Origin: an uncultured Lachnospiraceae bacterium | GTDB lineage: Bacteria > Bacillota > Clostridia > Lachnospirales > Lachnospiraceae | Direction of reading: 5' to 3' | Assembly (NCBI GenBank): GCA_910577955.1 | Contig: CAJTNC010000024.1 | Span: 1-41,439 of the forward strand | Length of the DNA: 41,439 nt | Shown here: piece by piece, positions 23,165 to 31,497 of the stretch | How the letters are laid out: each line of letters starts with the position of its first letter | Position numbering within the stretch: position 1 is the first letter of the stretch | Made by a program: the position numbers and the translations under genes | Notes under the pieces: model-generated | Database searches by the model: none | What the model was told of the DNA's origin: nothing | Seen by the model: only the letters and a program-made list of their open reading frames with translations

Positions 23165-24355
23165 TCACTCTCTGGCCTCACTTAATACATCCACTACATT
23201 CATATAATTCTTAATTCCTAATTCCTCTAACCGTTTGTTGATCCCCCAAGGATTTTTAACCCACGTGATAACCAGTAAGTCTTCATAATCTGACATTCTC
23301 TCCGGAACTATGATCTTCCCCTCCGTCACATAATCCGTTTCTCCGATATTACCATCCGAAAACAGATTCGCCTGAATCGCCTCATTATATTTCAATGAAA
23401 AATATGTATCACGGAAGTATTTTCCCAACCCGTAAATGCAAATATTTTTGGCATGTCGGATTTTGTTTAATACAGGACTTTCCACATCACTTTTCAGCTT
23501 CTCGCACAATCTGCTCGCCCCGAGTTTTCCCACTTCCACAGCGCTTCCGCAGCTTCTGCATAATATGTCTATACCGTCATCTTCCATCCCTTTCATGACA
23601 CGGCAGGCTTCCCTGCCATTCAATATCTCATTTGCGCTATTTTCATTAAGATTTCCCAAAACATGGCGCATCCCATAGTCCATACAACACAGTAAAACCG
23701 TTCCATCCGGCAATACTTCCGGCGCCCAGCAGCCGGGGCTTTCTATCGTCCCTATCTGACATACTACTTTCCCTTTGGGCGCATATGTCTCCAACTCCTC
23801 ATAATCCAAATTTCCTGCTCGGTTCATCATAGATGTTCCCAACAGCTGTTCGTCAACATAATCCATAACCAATGGATGAACCTGTCCATGGCAGGAATAG
23901 TTGTTAACTTTAACTGACTGCGTGAACTTTTCCAGCACTTTAAAATATGCATCATCCAACACAAATTTGGCATTTCCCTCTGCATCCGGAATGTGTAATG
24001 TCACATAATCAAACGCGACATCCTTGATCAATTCCAAATCTTTCTCTTTCATTCCCATAAGTGTAGTAAAGAGAGAAATTTTATATCCCTTCTCATAAGC
24101 GTATTTTATCATTTTTGCACAGTCAGCATTTAAAAAAGGCTCTGACATACCGGAAAATACGATTCCGCCGCCAGTCCTTACATTATCTATGTATTTCGCA
24201 AAAGCCTCAAAACTCATCCTTCGAACTCTGTCCTGTCTGCAATAATTTGAAATAAGCAGCTTTTGGGGACAATATCTGCACTGAAGAGAACATCCAATCT
24301 GCAGTGTAACCTCTATCGTATTAAATTTCTTCAAATTTTTAAAATATTCTATCAT
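23165..24355 (-). CDS. Radical SAM/SPASM-like protein with C-terminal Rossmann-like module
   Basis: Protein of 396 residues. The radical SAM motif is CSLQCRYC (Cys22, 26, 29). A SPASM-like auxiliary-cluster region follows: CWAPEVLPDGTVLLCC (209-224), a GNLNE segment and CRSC (266-269). The last 95 residues are the recurring module (NICIYGLGKYF, then DYEDLLVITWVKNPW and LEELGIKNY), here at the C-terminus rather than the N-terminus. AGAAGGG precedes the ATG. It is the first gene of the glycan-assembly operon, about 140 bp downstream of a candidate promoter. The reaction is unknown. Confidence 0.88.
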   Translation of the reverse strand: MIEYFKNLKKFNTIEVTLQIGCSLQCRYCPQKLLISNYCRQDRVRRMSFEAFAKYIDNVRTGGGIVFSGMSEPFLNADCAKMIKYAYEKGYKISLFTTLMGMKEKDLELIKDVAFDYVTLHIPDAEGNAKFVLDDAYFKVLEKFTQSVKVNNYSCHGQVHPLVMDYVDEQLLGTSMMNRAGNLDYEELETYAPKGKVVCQIGTIESPGCWAPEVLPDGTVLLCCMDYGMRHVLGNLNENSANEILNGREACRVMKGMEDDGIDILCRSCGSAVEVGKLGASRLCEKLKSDVESPVLNKIRHAKNICIYGLGKYFRDTYFSLKYNEAIQANLFSDGNIGETDYVTEGKIIVPERMSDYEDLLVITWVKNPWGINKRLEELGIKNYMNVVDVLSEARE

Positions 24356-24497
24356 ATAATCCCTTCTTTCATTATGACTTACAAATAAAAAGAGAAATCA
24401 ACCATTCAAATATCCTTATTTTTCTACCATTCAGATGTCCCTTATCCCTGTCCGGCTTCAAAATCAGAATCCCTTCCCCACGGCAAATTTCTCTTCT

Positions 24498-24526
24498 ATT
24501 ATGCTAAAATATTGAATTATCACCAA
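24498..24526 (-). promoter_or_regulatory. Candidate promoter of the glycan/phosphoramidate operon
   Basis: On the minus strand TTGGTG (24521-24526), a 17-bp spacer and CATAAT (24498-24503), matching four and five of six consensus bases. It lies in the 301-bp gap between the AIPR gene and the radical SAM gene, which otherwise holds no gene that I can see. It could drive the whole minus-strand run from 24355 down to 6577. Confidence 0.4.
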
Positions 24527-24656
24527 ATTGTCCTCCCTGACATATAAATCCCACACTCCATGTAGGCTTATTCTTTATATCGGCTGTTTCCTGTAAATAC
24601 TTAACTATTGTAATTATAGTAATTCTGCCGCAATTCCACCATTCCTCACTTCATTT

Positions 24657-26570
24657 TTATGACATCAATTTCACATTTACCGCTCTCTCCCGTCCGCCGC
24701 TGCGGGTGATTTTGAAGCTAACTTTCTTTCCAATATACGACCGATCTATATCAGGATTATCAAACTCATGGAAAAAGATATTTTTCGGCGTATGCTCAAT
24801 AAAACCGAAAAATGTGTTCCGTTTATCCAAACTGACCGTTGCCACATATCCCGTATACAGTTTTTCTTCACTGCGCTCCTCCGGCGCTCCGTAAAGTTCT
24901 TTCATAAGGAAGCTCCGGAATTCAATGCTGTCCTTAATTCCGTATTTATACTGCTGTCCTTTCCGTTCGATCCATTTTGACGTGATATCCTCGAATTTTT
25001 TGCACGCCTCCAAAGCATATTGTCTCAGCCCGTCATTCTCCAGATTTTCCAGTAACCGTTCGCAGTATTTGTCAATATCGCCCGATGCCAAATCCGGCGC
25101 AGGCCCGCCTGCCATCTCCTTGACCAACAGTATAATGTGCATTTTATATCTGCATAATTCTTTCGGCAGCTTTCCCTCCCTGAAAAGCGCATCTACGTTC
25201 AGATACAAAAAGGCCGCAAGATAATAAGGCTGATACGGATGCGCATCAACAAAAAGATTATTCTTATATTTTTTCAGCAGTGTATACTCATGTCTGTGGC
25301 TGTCTTCCACATGGCCTAAAAACAAAGCGACCATGCTCTGAATCAGGCTGCGGAAGCTGATCTTCTGCTGCTGTTTGATCTGCACGTTGCTCGCATACTG
25401 TCTGGAACGTCTCTCATAATATATTTTCTGATAGCCGTCTATCTGATTATTCTCAAAATATTTTTCCAGATTTTTGTGGAATTCCTTAATTGTCTCAAAC
25501 GCCTCTTCGTAAACGATATTCTGGCGGTTCGCCCCTCTCACGATTCCCTGCGTCACCTCATTTTTATTGGATCCCACTATTTTTGCAATAACCTGAACGC
25601 TGTCAAGATCAACCCCTTTCCTGTCCGCCTGATAGATCATGTTGCAGGTCTGACAGCCGTTTACAATTTGCGGGTTTTCCAGCACATACTTTCCCTTCTC
25701 CGGCTTGACATCCTGACATACGATCGTAATCCCGTTGTTGAACAAAACAAATCGCTCCGGATATTCCTTTAACGTGAACAAAATTTCCTTATTGACCGCC
25801 GTATCCCCCTGCCAGTCTCTCACATTATCGTCAAACATATTCCGTCTAAGCAATCCCTCTTTCGTTTTCATCAGTTTCAACAGTTCATGGGCTGACAGGC
25901 ACACAATATACGCATTGCCGAACTGTTCCATTTCGTTGGATATCAGAAATTCCGACTCCCATTTCATTTCAGCCCGGTAACTGTTTTCATTGGATAAGAC
26001 AATATCCTGCAGCCGTCTTTTATCAATCCGGCTTATTTCAATATCAGAAAAACATTCTCTGAATGCATCGCTGAAAGTCATTTCAATATCTGTTTCACCA
26101 CACTCATAGCATATGATTCTGAGTCTGGGATTATCGCTCCAACGCAGCATAACTTTCTTAGACACGGCGTAGGCAAGAACGCGAATCCATTCCTCATCTT
26201 CCTCTATCGCATCCAGATCGTTCCAGAGTTCTTCCAACTGCCGCATAAAAGAATCCGCATCGCCAAAGGTCAGAAAATACAGTTCCAACAGACCCTTCTG
26301 GTTATTCTGCAGGATATCGTCAATGTCCTGAGGTTCACTGATTATCTGATCATTTAACAAAAACAGTGCGCCATTCACCTGTGAAAACCTTTGGGAGGAA
26401 ACACATATTTGATCCAATAAGTCTGCATCCGTGTCGAGACGTCCCGGCTGAAACTGGGAAAAGTAATGATAGTTCACGAATCTTCTCCGGTTTATATTTT
26501 CCGAATTCGCCTGTAAGCTGAAATCCTCAATGAATTTATCGAATTTTGCATCTAAAATATTCCGTGCCAT
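24657..26570 (-). CDS. AIPR-family (abortive infection phage resistance) protein with C-terminal cold-shock-like domain
   Basis: Protein of 637 residues. The AIPR family is recognised from the central block MFDDNVRDWQGDTAVNKEIL, FVLFNNGITIV and NPQIVNGCQTCN (about 240-310), a pattern found in phage-resistance proteins. The last 62 residues (GYVATVSLDKRNTFFGFIEH, FFHEFDN, KVSFKITRSGGRERAVNVKL) look like an OB-fold cold-shock domain with the FGFI and FFH nucleic-acid-binding positions, an unusual addition. ATG 26570 follows GGGGAG. The gene is five bases after its partner and ends the three-gene operon, so it is the likely effector of a defence module that may sense or cut nucleic acid (inference). 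Confidence 0.8.
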   Translation of the reverse strand: MARNILDAKFDKFIEDFSLQANSENINRRRFVNYHYFSQFQPGRLDTDADLLDQICVSSQRFSQVNGALFLLNDQIISEPQDIDDILQNNQKGLLELYFLTFGDADSFMRQLEELWNDLDAIEEDEEWIRVLAYAVSKKVMLRWSDNPRLRIICYECGETDIEMTFSDAFRECFSDIEISRIDKRRLQDIVLSNENSYRAEMKWESEFLISNEMEQFGNAYIVCLSAHELLKLMKTKEGLLRRNMFDDNVRDWQGDTAVNKEILFTLKEYPERFVLFNNGITIVCQDVKPEKGKYVLENPQIVNGCQTCNMIYQADRKGVDLDSVQVIAKIVGSNKNEVTQGIVRGANRQNIVYEEAFETIKEFHKNLEKYFENNQIDGYQKIYYERRSRQYASNVQIKQQQKISFRSLIQSMVALFLGHVEDSHRHEYTLLKKYKNNLFVDAHPYQPYYLAAFLYLNVDALFREGKLPKELCRYKMHIILLVKEMAGGPAPDLASGDIDKYCERLLENLENDGLRQYALEACKKFEDITSKWIERKGQQYKYGIKDSIEFRSFLMKELYGAPEERSEEKLYTGYVATVSLDKRNTFFGFIEHTPKNIFFHEFDNPDIDRSYIGKKVSFKITRSGGRERAVNVKLMS

Positions 26571-26581
26571 ATCCAACTCCC

Positions 26582-27265
26582 CTATACCGAAAATTTCATT
26601 TTATATATCCGATCATCCTCACAAACCAACTGTCTGATATGAATATCGTATGTATCGCCTTTTTCTTCTCCCTGAAAACTCCTGTCCAGTATTGCCTGCA
26701 CCGCCTTGAGCGTTCCCCTGCATTTCGCGATGTCCGGCCGTTTTTTGCGCTTCGACAGCGGCATATCTTCCGGCGGCTTCTCTGCCCCATCGCAAAGTTT
26801 TTGATACTCATTTTTCAGTCGTTTCATTCTCTCCTCATCATAGCATCTTGTGATGACTCCCAGATCAGGCGCCATCGAATACGCAGATGCCTGATCCAGA
26901 ATATTGTTCTGCAAATACCGCAATCCGGAATTCCATTGATTATAGAGTTTGGTCACCGTGCCGTCGCCTGCCAGCGTATCCTTAATGTCATATAAGTGCC
27001 ACCTGACACATTTTTTATCATGGTTCAGCATGACCGCCGTGATGTCAATAACTTTGGAGCCTTCCTTCTTCACATTCTCCGGGCGGTATTCCTTCGCAAA
27101 ATATCCGGTGTCACCACTCCCCAACTGATACTCTAAAATCACCTGATCCAGACTTCCATCATCCTGCTTTTCCTCCACCGCAATATCGCAGGAATTTCTC
27201 ACCTCATACAACGCCGTTCTTTCCGGCATCTCAGTCTTTTTCAGTTTTCTCGCCTTTATCGCCAT
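26582..27265 (-). CDS. Unknown middle protein of the AIPR/ATPase operon
   Basis: Protein of 227 residues, not recognised. Features: a basic N-terminus (MAIKARKLKKTEMPERT), a beta-rich first half, an acidic/helical middle and a basic stretch SKRKKRP near 170. It has no clear nuclease or nucleotide motif, signal peptide or membrane span. It sits three bases after the ATPase gene and five bases before the AIPR gene, with GAGGTAGGAG next to its ATG, so the three are almost certainly made together. It may be an adaptor or regulator between ATPase and effector; this is inference from position only. Confidence 0.75.
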   Translation of the reverse strand: MAIKARKLKKTEMPERTALYEVRNSCDIAVEEKQDDGSLDQVILEYQLGSGDTGYFAKEYRPENVKKEGSKVIDITAVMLNHDKKCVRWHLYDIKDTLAGDGTVTKLYNQWNSGLRYLQNNILDQASAYSMAPDLGVITRCYDEERMKRLKNEYQKLCDGAEKPPEDMPLSKRKKRPDIAKCRGTLKAVQAILDRSFQGEEKGDTYDIHIRQLVCEDDRIYKMKFSV

Positions 27266-27268
27266 CTC

Positions 27269-28567
27269 CTACCTCGTAATTCTGTCGGCCTCATCGTACA
27301 GTTTATCCAGATTTTTGCTGAACAGCCGGAAATCATATCCCATCAGAGGGTAATCTATAAACTCCAGTTTTTCAACTGTTGTCTTCCCGTTTTCTCCGCT
27401 TCGAAATTCATATACGCTCACTTCCACATCCGAACGCAGCATATCCGCTTCCATCAGTTCCAATTCTGTCAGTCTTTTATAGTCCGCTTTTTTCCTGTTA
27501 AGCTGTGTCAGCATAAACAAATTGTTTAACCGGCTTGCCATCGTATCGCTGTGGGAACTTACTATAACATGCATTCCCGCATTCACCATACGGATCAGCC
27601 ATCTCGCCATCTCCCGCTGCATCAATGGATGAAGGCTGTTTTCCACTTCGTCACAGTAGAGCCAGCCAATCCTCTGCGTCCCGCTGAGAGCCTTGATAAA
27701 GGGGGTCAATTCATGGATCATGGAGGAGGCGATGTACAGAGAAACCGTTCTTTCTCCATGTTTGTCAACATAAAACGTCTCATCCCCCTTCTGCACGATG
27801 CTTCCCTCCAAAAGATGCTCCTCTCCGAATTCAAGCAAAGCTTTCCGCACTTCGCTTAATTGTTTATCTGCAGAATAAAGCTGCAGAAACCGCAGAAAAT
27901 CTTTTACCGGCATCACCAAATTCCCCGCTGTCTCCCCGACAAAATAATGCTTGTACAATAACTGCAGTCCTGAGCGCGCCGCCGGCAAAAAAAGCTGTCC
28001 TGCATCCAACGCGCTTTTCCCTGACAACATAATTCTCCAAATAGTATTTAGCGTCTCATTCACGGCATCTTCCAAATGGTCCTTCTCTGAAAAACGCCCC
28101 TCGAAAGATTCTTTTTTTTCTCCTTTCTCATACTGCAGGACATCTATGCTGAATCCGTTCTGCCGTTCCCCCGCCTCTGTGTCCCGGTACTCGGAAATAC
28201 TTCCCACAAAATGTACAGACTCTGTATCCTCCAATACCAGCTTTATCTCATCAACTGAAATCGGAACTCCAAAAATACTTTCCATGATCCGGGACTTATT
28301 CTCTGCCAAATAGTCATTGATCTGCAACTCCACCTCCCGGAACCAGTCCCGTGCACAGAAAATCAGATATTCTCCGTTCAGTTCCGATTGCCTGATTCCG
28401 GAAATTGTAACCGGAAAATCATGGAGCTCTTTTCGAATTCCATATATCAACTGCATAACCATGGTTTTTCCACTGTTATTGTTTCCGACAAAAACCACCA
28501 TATCGTTTAATAGAATATCTGCCGATTTCACTTTGCCAAAATTTTTTATTTTCAAACGCAATACCAC
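27269..28567 (-). CDS. AAA/ABC-type ATPase (OLD/SMC-like) of the putative defence operon
   Basis: Protein of 432 residues. Walker A is GNNNSGKT (28-35) after the typical SMC/RecF-like opening LKIKNFGKVKSADI; Walker B is LYCDEVE (Asp306, Glu307) followed by NSLHP; a switch histidine lies in SSHSD (339). This is the AAA_15/AAA_21 type often found in phage-defence operons with a separate effector. No TOPRIM nuclease domain is present, so it is not a full OLD nuclease. The start is GTG 28567, with AAAGGAG upstream. It is the first gene of the three, with its own candidate promoter at 28608-28636. Confidence 0.88.
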   Translation of the reverse strand: MVLRLKIKNFGKVKSADILLNDMVVFVGNNNSGKTMVMQLIYGIRKELHDFPVTISGIRQSELNGEYLIFCARDWFREVELQINDYLAENKSRIMESIFGVPISVDEIKLVLEDTESVHFVGSISEYRDTEAGERQNGFSIDVLQYEKGEKKESFEGRFSEKDHLEDAVNETLNTIWRIMLSGKSALDAGQLFLPAARSGLQLLYKHYFVGETAGNLVMPVKDFLRFLQLYSADKQLSEVRKALLEFGEEHLLEGSIVQKGDETFYVDKHGERTVSLYIASSMIHELTPFIKALSGTQRIGWLYCDEVENSLHPLMQREMARWLIRMVNAGMHVIVSSHSDTMASRLNNLFMLTQLNRKKADYKRLTELELMEADMLRSDVEVSVYEFRSGENGKTTVEKLEFIDYPLMGYDFRLFSKNLDKLYDEADRITR

Positions 28568-28607
28568 GATTATACATCTCCTTTACCACATATTTCTTCT
28601 CTTTCTT

Positions 28608-28636
28608 AGCATACTACCGCCCCCTGTTTTTTACAA
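28608..28636 (-). promoter_or_regulatory. Candidate promoter of the AIPR/ATPase operon
   Basis: On the minus strand TTGTAA (28631-28636), a 17-bp spacer and TATGCT (28608-28613), 41 bp before the GTG start. Box matches are four of six each. A private promoter would fit an independently acquired defence cargo, but the match is modest. Confidence 0.35.
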
Positions 28637-28652
28637 GGACTATATTGGACTT

Positions 28653-29591
28653 TTACCGGTCTGCTGCGTCCCGGCACATTTTCCTTCTTATCCCTTCCTC
28701 AAATTCTACCTCTTCCCTGAATCCCAATTCTCTCAGCCTTCCGGTATCCGGATCAAGCCAAAACGTTCTCTCCGGATCGCTTCTCTTCACCCCGAACCCC
28801 AGAGCGCTTCCCGGCGCTATAACATCCCGCATTTCTTTTACAAACTCTTTTAACAGTCTGGTATCCTGCGATGCCACATGGTATATCCCTTCCGTGTCCT
28901 GCCGCTCTCCCAACAATAAAAGCGCCCTCGCACAGTCCGTGATCTCCAAAAAATTCCACATATTTTCGCAGGGCGAAAGTTCCGGCACACCGCCCTTCTT
29001 CAAAGTACCCGCAACATAGCTCACTAGCGTTCCGGCGTTTTCTCCCATACCATACACGCTGTAAATTCTCGCCCAAACAAAAGAAATCCCCTCTTTCTTT
29101 GCCGCCAGCCCCCCCATATGATATGCCGCCAGTTTGGCCGCCCCGTACATCATAAAAGGCTGTGGAACCGTCCCGTATTCCACAGCTTTTTCCCGCACTA
29201 CGCCATATTCCGCCTGAGAACCCGCTCCGACAAATTTTTTGCAGCCGCACTTCACGGCGGCCCGCACTGCCTCCGCTGTATAACGGATATTTGTGCTCTG
29301 AATCTCAAAATCTTCCCTCTCCGCTCCGGCGCTGCCATTCCAAGCCAAATGATAGAAAACATCTGCGCCCTCTATATGCACCGGCAATTCCGACAGCCCT
29401 TCCAAAGGCAGCTCCGCTATATGCAGCCTGCTCCCCTGTCCTTCACCTCCGGTCATCTCTCCGAAATTCAACTTTTCTTTTTTTGCGCTCCCCGGTCTTA
29501 CAACAGCAAACACTTCATGCCCCTTCTCCAACAATTCCCTGCAAAGCGCCGTGCCGATAAAACCGGTTGCTCCTGTGACGATAGCTTTCAT
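28653..29591 (-). CDS. NAD(P)-dependent SDR epimerase/reductase, candidate YerF-like
   Basis: Protein of 312 residues. The Rossmann motif is GATGFIG (7-13), and the catalytic pair is Tyr and Lys in MMYGAAK; DVFYHLAWNGSAG and ARIYSVYGMGENA are typical of sugar-nucleotide SDRs. It is the last gene of the CDP-sugar operon, directly after the TPP enzyme. In yersiniose synthesis the YerE acetyl-transfer product is reduced by the SDR YerF, so a keto-reductase role is proposed; a 3- or 5-epimerase is the alternative. The ATG at 29591 gives the standard MKAIVTGATG start with GGAG upstream; an ATG at 29639 would add 16 atypical residues. A G7 tract lies at 29109-29115. Confidence 0.85.
   Translation of the reverse strand: MKAIVTGATGFIGTALCRELLEKGHEVFAVVRPGSAKKEKLNFGEMTGGEGQGSRLHIAELPLEGLSELPVHIEGADVFYHLAWNGSAGAEREDFEIQSTNIRYTAEAVRAAVKCGCKKFVGAGSQAEYGVVREKAVEYGTVPQPFMMYGAAKLAAYHMGGLAAKKEGISFVWARIYSVYGMGENAGTLVSYVAGTLKKGGVPELSPCENMWNFLEITDCARALLLLGERQDTEGIYHVASQDTRLLKEFVKEMRDVIAPGSALGFGVKRSDPERTFWLDPDTGRLRELGFREEVEFEEGIRRKMCRDAADR
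29109..29115 (-). repeat. G7 homopolymer tract inside the SDR gene
   Basis: Seven C's on the plus strand read as G7 in the codons for YHMGGLAA. A slip would truncate the SDR at about half length. Confidence 0.4.
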
Positions 29592-29639
29592 TTTACTTCC
29601 CGCTCCATTTCGTCCGTCTGCCATTTCCTCCCAATGCAC

Positions 29640-31490
29640 TCACTCAAAAAAACGGCTGTTCTCCTCAAACTCATCTCTGTCAAGAAGAGGCGTCATGTCC
29701 TCAAGGGGCCTGCTTGCCATCTGCCCGTCTTCCCGCATGTAATTCGTCTGCTTCGGCAGAACCTTCTGCCCGATATCCCCGTGGACAATGCACACCGCAG
29801 GACCGTCCCACTGCAAGGCTTCCTCCACCTGCTGCGCCAGACGGCTCTCGTCCTCGATCCGGAAGGCCTTTAATCCGAAACTCTCCGCCACGCCTCCGAT
29901 ATCCGGCAGCGTCAGCCCCGACTCCTCCGTACAGCCCGTCAGCCGTCCTTTAAAGTTTCCGTTTTGGGAACCATAGATCATACCATAGCCGCCGTTGTCT
30001 ATGACAAATATTTTCACAGGCAATTCCATGCGCTTCAGCACTTCCAGCTCCTGAATATTCATCATCACGCTGCCGTCGCCGGTGACGCAGACCACCTGAG
30101 CGCCTTTCTCCCCATCTGCTTTCGCCGCCACGGCGCTGCCGATACATGCCGGCAGATCAAAGCCCATAGCCGCTAACCCTTTCGTCAGAAAAGCTCTCTG
30201 CCCCCGTTTGATCCGAAAGGTTTGCATAGCGATATCTGCGGAAGTTCCGCTGCTGGTAAACTGATAGATGTCACAAGGCCTCATCTGCCTCGAAATCTCG
30301 TCCACCAAACGATACGTATTCACATATCCCTCCCCCGGTTCCTGTTCCGGCAGAAAGCGGGGATATTTTTCCTGCATTCTGCGGCAATATGAAAGCCATT
30401 CTTTCCGCGGCGCATTATCCAGTTCTTCTCTCTTCTCCCACAGTTTATTCAGAAATTCTCCTGCGTCACACTGAATTTTAAGCGCCGGGTGCACGCTCTT
30501 TTTCTCCATCTCCGCAGCGTCGATCTCCACCATCACATGCTTTGCCTTGCCGAGGAACCCCTCATAATTGTAACCCGTGGCAAGGAGATTAAGCCTTGTA
30601 CCCACAGTCAGCACAAAATCCGCATTCTGCTGGATGAAATTGGCGCTCCTGTGGCCGATGGCGCCGGGGCGTCCAAAAAACAACGGATGGGAATCCTCGA
30701 TCAGATCCACGCCGTTCCAGGAAGTGAAAACCGGCACGCCGAGATACTCGCACAGTTCTCTTGCCCTCTCTGCCGCTCCGGCCATCCGCACACCGTGCCC
30801 CAGATAGAGCGCCGGCCGCTTTGCCTCGTTAAACAGTCTGATCACCTGATCCGCCTGCTCGTCGCTGCAGCAAAGTCTGGCGGTTATCCCTTCTTTCCCT
30901 GCATCAAATCCCCGCAGTGTCCCCTCTTCCACCAAAGATGCCTGCACATCTAACGGCACATCGATCCAAACAGGTCCCGGTTTTCTCGTCAACGCCAGAC
31001 AGACCGCTTTTTCCAGTTCATATCGAATATCCTCCGGTTCCCTGATCTGTACCGCATATTTTGTAATAGAGCGGACGATCGACACAATGTCGATCTCTTG
31101 GATCCCAAACTGCCGCACACCCTGTACCCCCGCCAGATCCGCACGTTTCACCTGCCCGGAGAGAAAGATCACGGGAGTTGCGTCCTGCCATGCCCCGGCC
31201 ACTCCTGTCACCGCATTTGTCGCCCCCGGCCCCGATGTCACAAGACATGCGCCAAACCCCACCGCACCTGCAGATGCATTGGCATTGTTGCCATGATGGA
31301 TTCTTGCATAGGCCTCCGCCGCAATGGAGGCCCCCTGCTCATGCAGCATTGCAACAGGACGCAGATCCTTGCTGCGTCCCAGAGAGTCATTCATATGCAT
31401 AGCGCCGCCGCCGCTGACATAAAAGACATCCCTTATGCCAAGCGACGCCAGAAATTTCATAATATAATCCGAAACCTTTATTTTTTCCAT
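29640..31490 (-). CDS. TPP-dependent acetolactate-synthase-like enzyme, candidate YerE-type carboligase
   Basis: Protein of 616 residues with the three-domain ThDP fold: cofactor-activating Glu51 in MLHEQGAS, VTSGPGATNAVTG (84-96), a central domain, and the ThDP/Mg motif GDGSVMMN (471-478) ending at NGGYGM. It resembles acetolactate synthase, but no small subunit or ilv genes are present. With cytidylyltransferase and RfbH genes in the same operon, it is better read as YerE-like: YerE decarboxylates pyruvate and adds the two-carbon unit to C4 of a CDP-4-keto-3-deoxy sugar. The preceding aldolase might supply a different 2-oxo acid. ATG 31490 follows GGAGTGAG and overlaps the upstream gene's end closely. 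Confidence 0.85.
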   Translation of the reverse strand: MEKIKVSDYIMKFLASLGIRDVFYVSGGGAMHMNDSLGRSKDLRPVAMLHEQGASIAAEAYARIHHGNNANASAGAVGFGACLVTSGPGATNAVTGVAGAWQDATPVIFLSGQVKRADLAGVQGVRQFGIQEIDIVSIVRSITKYAVQIREPEDIRYELEKAVCLALTRKPGPVWIDVPLDVQASLVEEGTLRGFDAGKEGITARLCCSDEQADQVIRLFNEAKRPALYLGHGVRMAGAAERARELCEYLGVPVFTSWNGVDLIEDSHPLFFGRPGAIGHRSANFIQQNADFVLTVGTRLNLLATGYNYEGFLGKAKHVMVEIDAAEMEKKSVHPALKIQCDAGEFLNKLWEKREELDNAPRKEWLSYCRRMQEKYPRFLPEQEPGEGYVNTYRLVDEISRQMRPCDIYQFTSSGTSADIAMQTFRIKRGQRAFLTKGLAAMGFDLPACIGSAVAAKADGEKGAQVVCVTGDGSVMMNIQELEVLKRMELPVKIFVIDNGGYGMIYGSQNGNFKGRLTGCTEESGLTLPDIGGVAESFGLKAFRIEDESRLAQQVEEALQWDGPAVCIVHGDIGQKVLPKQTNYMREDGQMASRPLEDMTPLLDRDEFEENSRFFE

Positions 31491-31497
31491 TATTTTC

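Noticed and set aside
24356..24656. Small RNA or hidden gene in the 301-bp gap
   Set aside because: AT-rich, with no frame carrying a ribosome site and no strong hairpin-plus-T-tract; only a candidate promoter is supported.
29118..29873. Plus-strand open frame of 251 codons
   Set aside because: It lies opposite the SDR and TPP enzyme genes, rich in Pro, Arg and His as antisense frames are, with no family resemblance.
29640..31490. True acetolactate synthase (IlvB)
   Set aside because: No small subunit or other branched-chain amino-acid genes nearby; the operon partners are CDP-sugar enzymes, so a YerE-like role fits better.
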